Shown: positions 34,423 through 34,499 of the stretch, one piece after another | How the letters are laid out: each line of letters starts with the position of its first letter | Numbering within the stretch: the first letter of the stretch is position 1 | Origin: Planctomycetota bacterium | GTDB taxonomy: Bacteria > Planctomycetota > GCA-002687715 | DNA length: 34,499 bases | Assembly: GCA_009691765.1 (NCBI GenBank) | Contig: SIAO01000022.1 | Span: 1 to 34,499, forward strand | Reading direction: 5' to 3' | Translations under genes and position numbers: made by a program | The notes under the pieces: model-generated | What the model saw: the letters and a program-made list of their open reading frames with translations, nothing else | The model's database searches: none | What the model was told of the DNA's origin: nothing

Positions 34423-34499
34423 GCGCTCCGTCAACCATCAGATTCAAGGTGCGTGAACTCGCGCCTTCGGAACAAGCGCGCTTTGCGCAAGTGCTGGAC
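34419..34499 (+). CDS. Start of an unidentified gene, cut by the right edge
   Basis: A GTG at 34419 overlaps the flgL stop (GTGA) and opens a frame to the window end (27 codons): VSAPSTIRFKVRELAPSEQA continuing RFAQVLD. The overlap fits the coupling style of the operon. Too little is visible to name a family; it does not look like CsrA or FliW, which often follow flgL. Confidence 0.45.
   Translation, partial: MSAPSTIRFKVRELAPSEQARFAQVLD

Noticed and set aside
1..34499. CRISPR arrays, tRNA, rRNA, insertion sequences or prophage genes
   Set aside because: None were seen on reading: no regularly spaced direct repeats, no transposase or integrase motifs and no tRNA-like cloverleaf with a TTCGA arm in the gaps.

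Overview
The window is about 34.5 kb of GC-rich DNA dominated by a large flagellar gene cluster. It encodes most of the flagellar export gate, the hook, distal rod, L/P rings, hook-filament junction, one flagellin, the flagellar sigma factor and a probable anti-sigma factor. Protein style suggests a Planctomycetota-like bacterium or a close relative: a giant Ser/Thr kinase fused to extra sensory domains, secreted RCC1-type and beta-rich proteins with a recurrent C-terminal module, small Cys-containing proteins, and a short flagellin. This assignment rests on protein style only. L- and P-ring genes indicate a diderm envelope.

Layout. (1) 1-836, minus: a secreted RCC1-repeat protein with an apparent frameshift, running off the left edge. 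(2) 973-6486, plus: an 1837-residue protein with a Ser/Thr kinase, an AAA_16-like ATPase and two tandem SBP_bac_5-like peptide-binding modules, with no obvious transmembrane segment. (3) 6488-6685, minus: a small Cys-containing protein convergent with it. (4) 6958-15454, plus: fliO-fliP-fliQ-fliR-flhB-flhA, a small membrane protein, fliA, a small CxC protein and two lipoproteins, mostly with overlapping or near-overlapping start and stop codons. (5) 15515-17062, plus: a secreted protein of unknown function. (6) 17192-18623, minus: flagellin and a FlgM-like protein. (7) 18980-25335, plus: fliK-flgD-flgE and a TPR plus double GT2 glycosyltransferase. (8) 25600-34422, plus: flgF-flgG-flgA-flgH-flgI-flgJ(N)-flgN-flgK-flgL, followed by the first codons of another gene at the right edge.

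Regulation can be partly read from the sequence. Motifs of the form CGGCAC-N5-(T/G)TGC, with the exact -24/-12 spacing of sigma-54 promoters, precede fliO, flgF and (weaker) fliK, the heads of the three early or middle operons. The flagellin gene has a sigma-28-like promoter and the FlgM-like gene has a sigma-28-like -10 box, while fliA lies in the first operon. This fits a sigma-54 -> FliA -> flagellin cascade with FlgM-like feedback, but it is inferred from sequence alone.

The least ordinary parts are the kinase-ATPase-double SBP fusion; the pair of lipoproteins behind fliA, possibly outer-membrane parts of the motor; FlgH without a lipidation cysteine; a similar inserted module in FlgE and FlgK; and a glycosyltransferase between the hook and rod operons.
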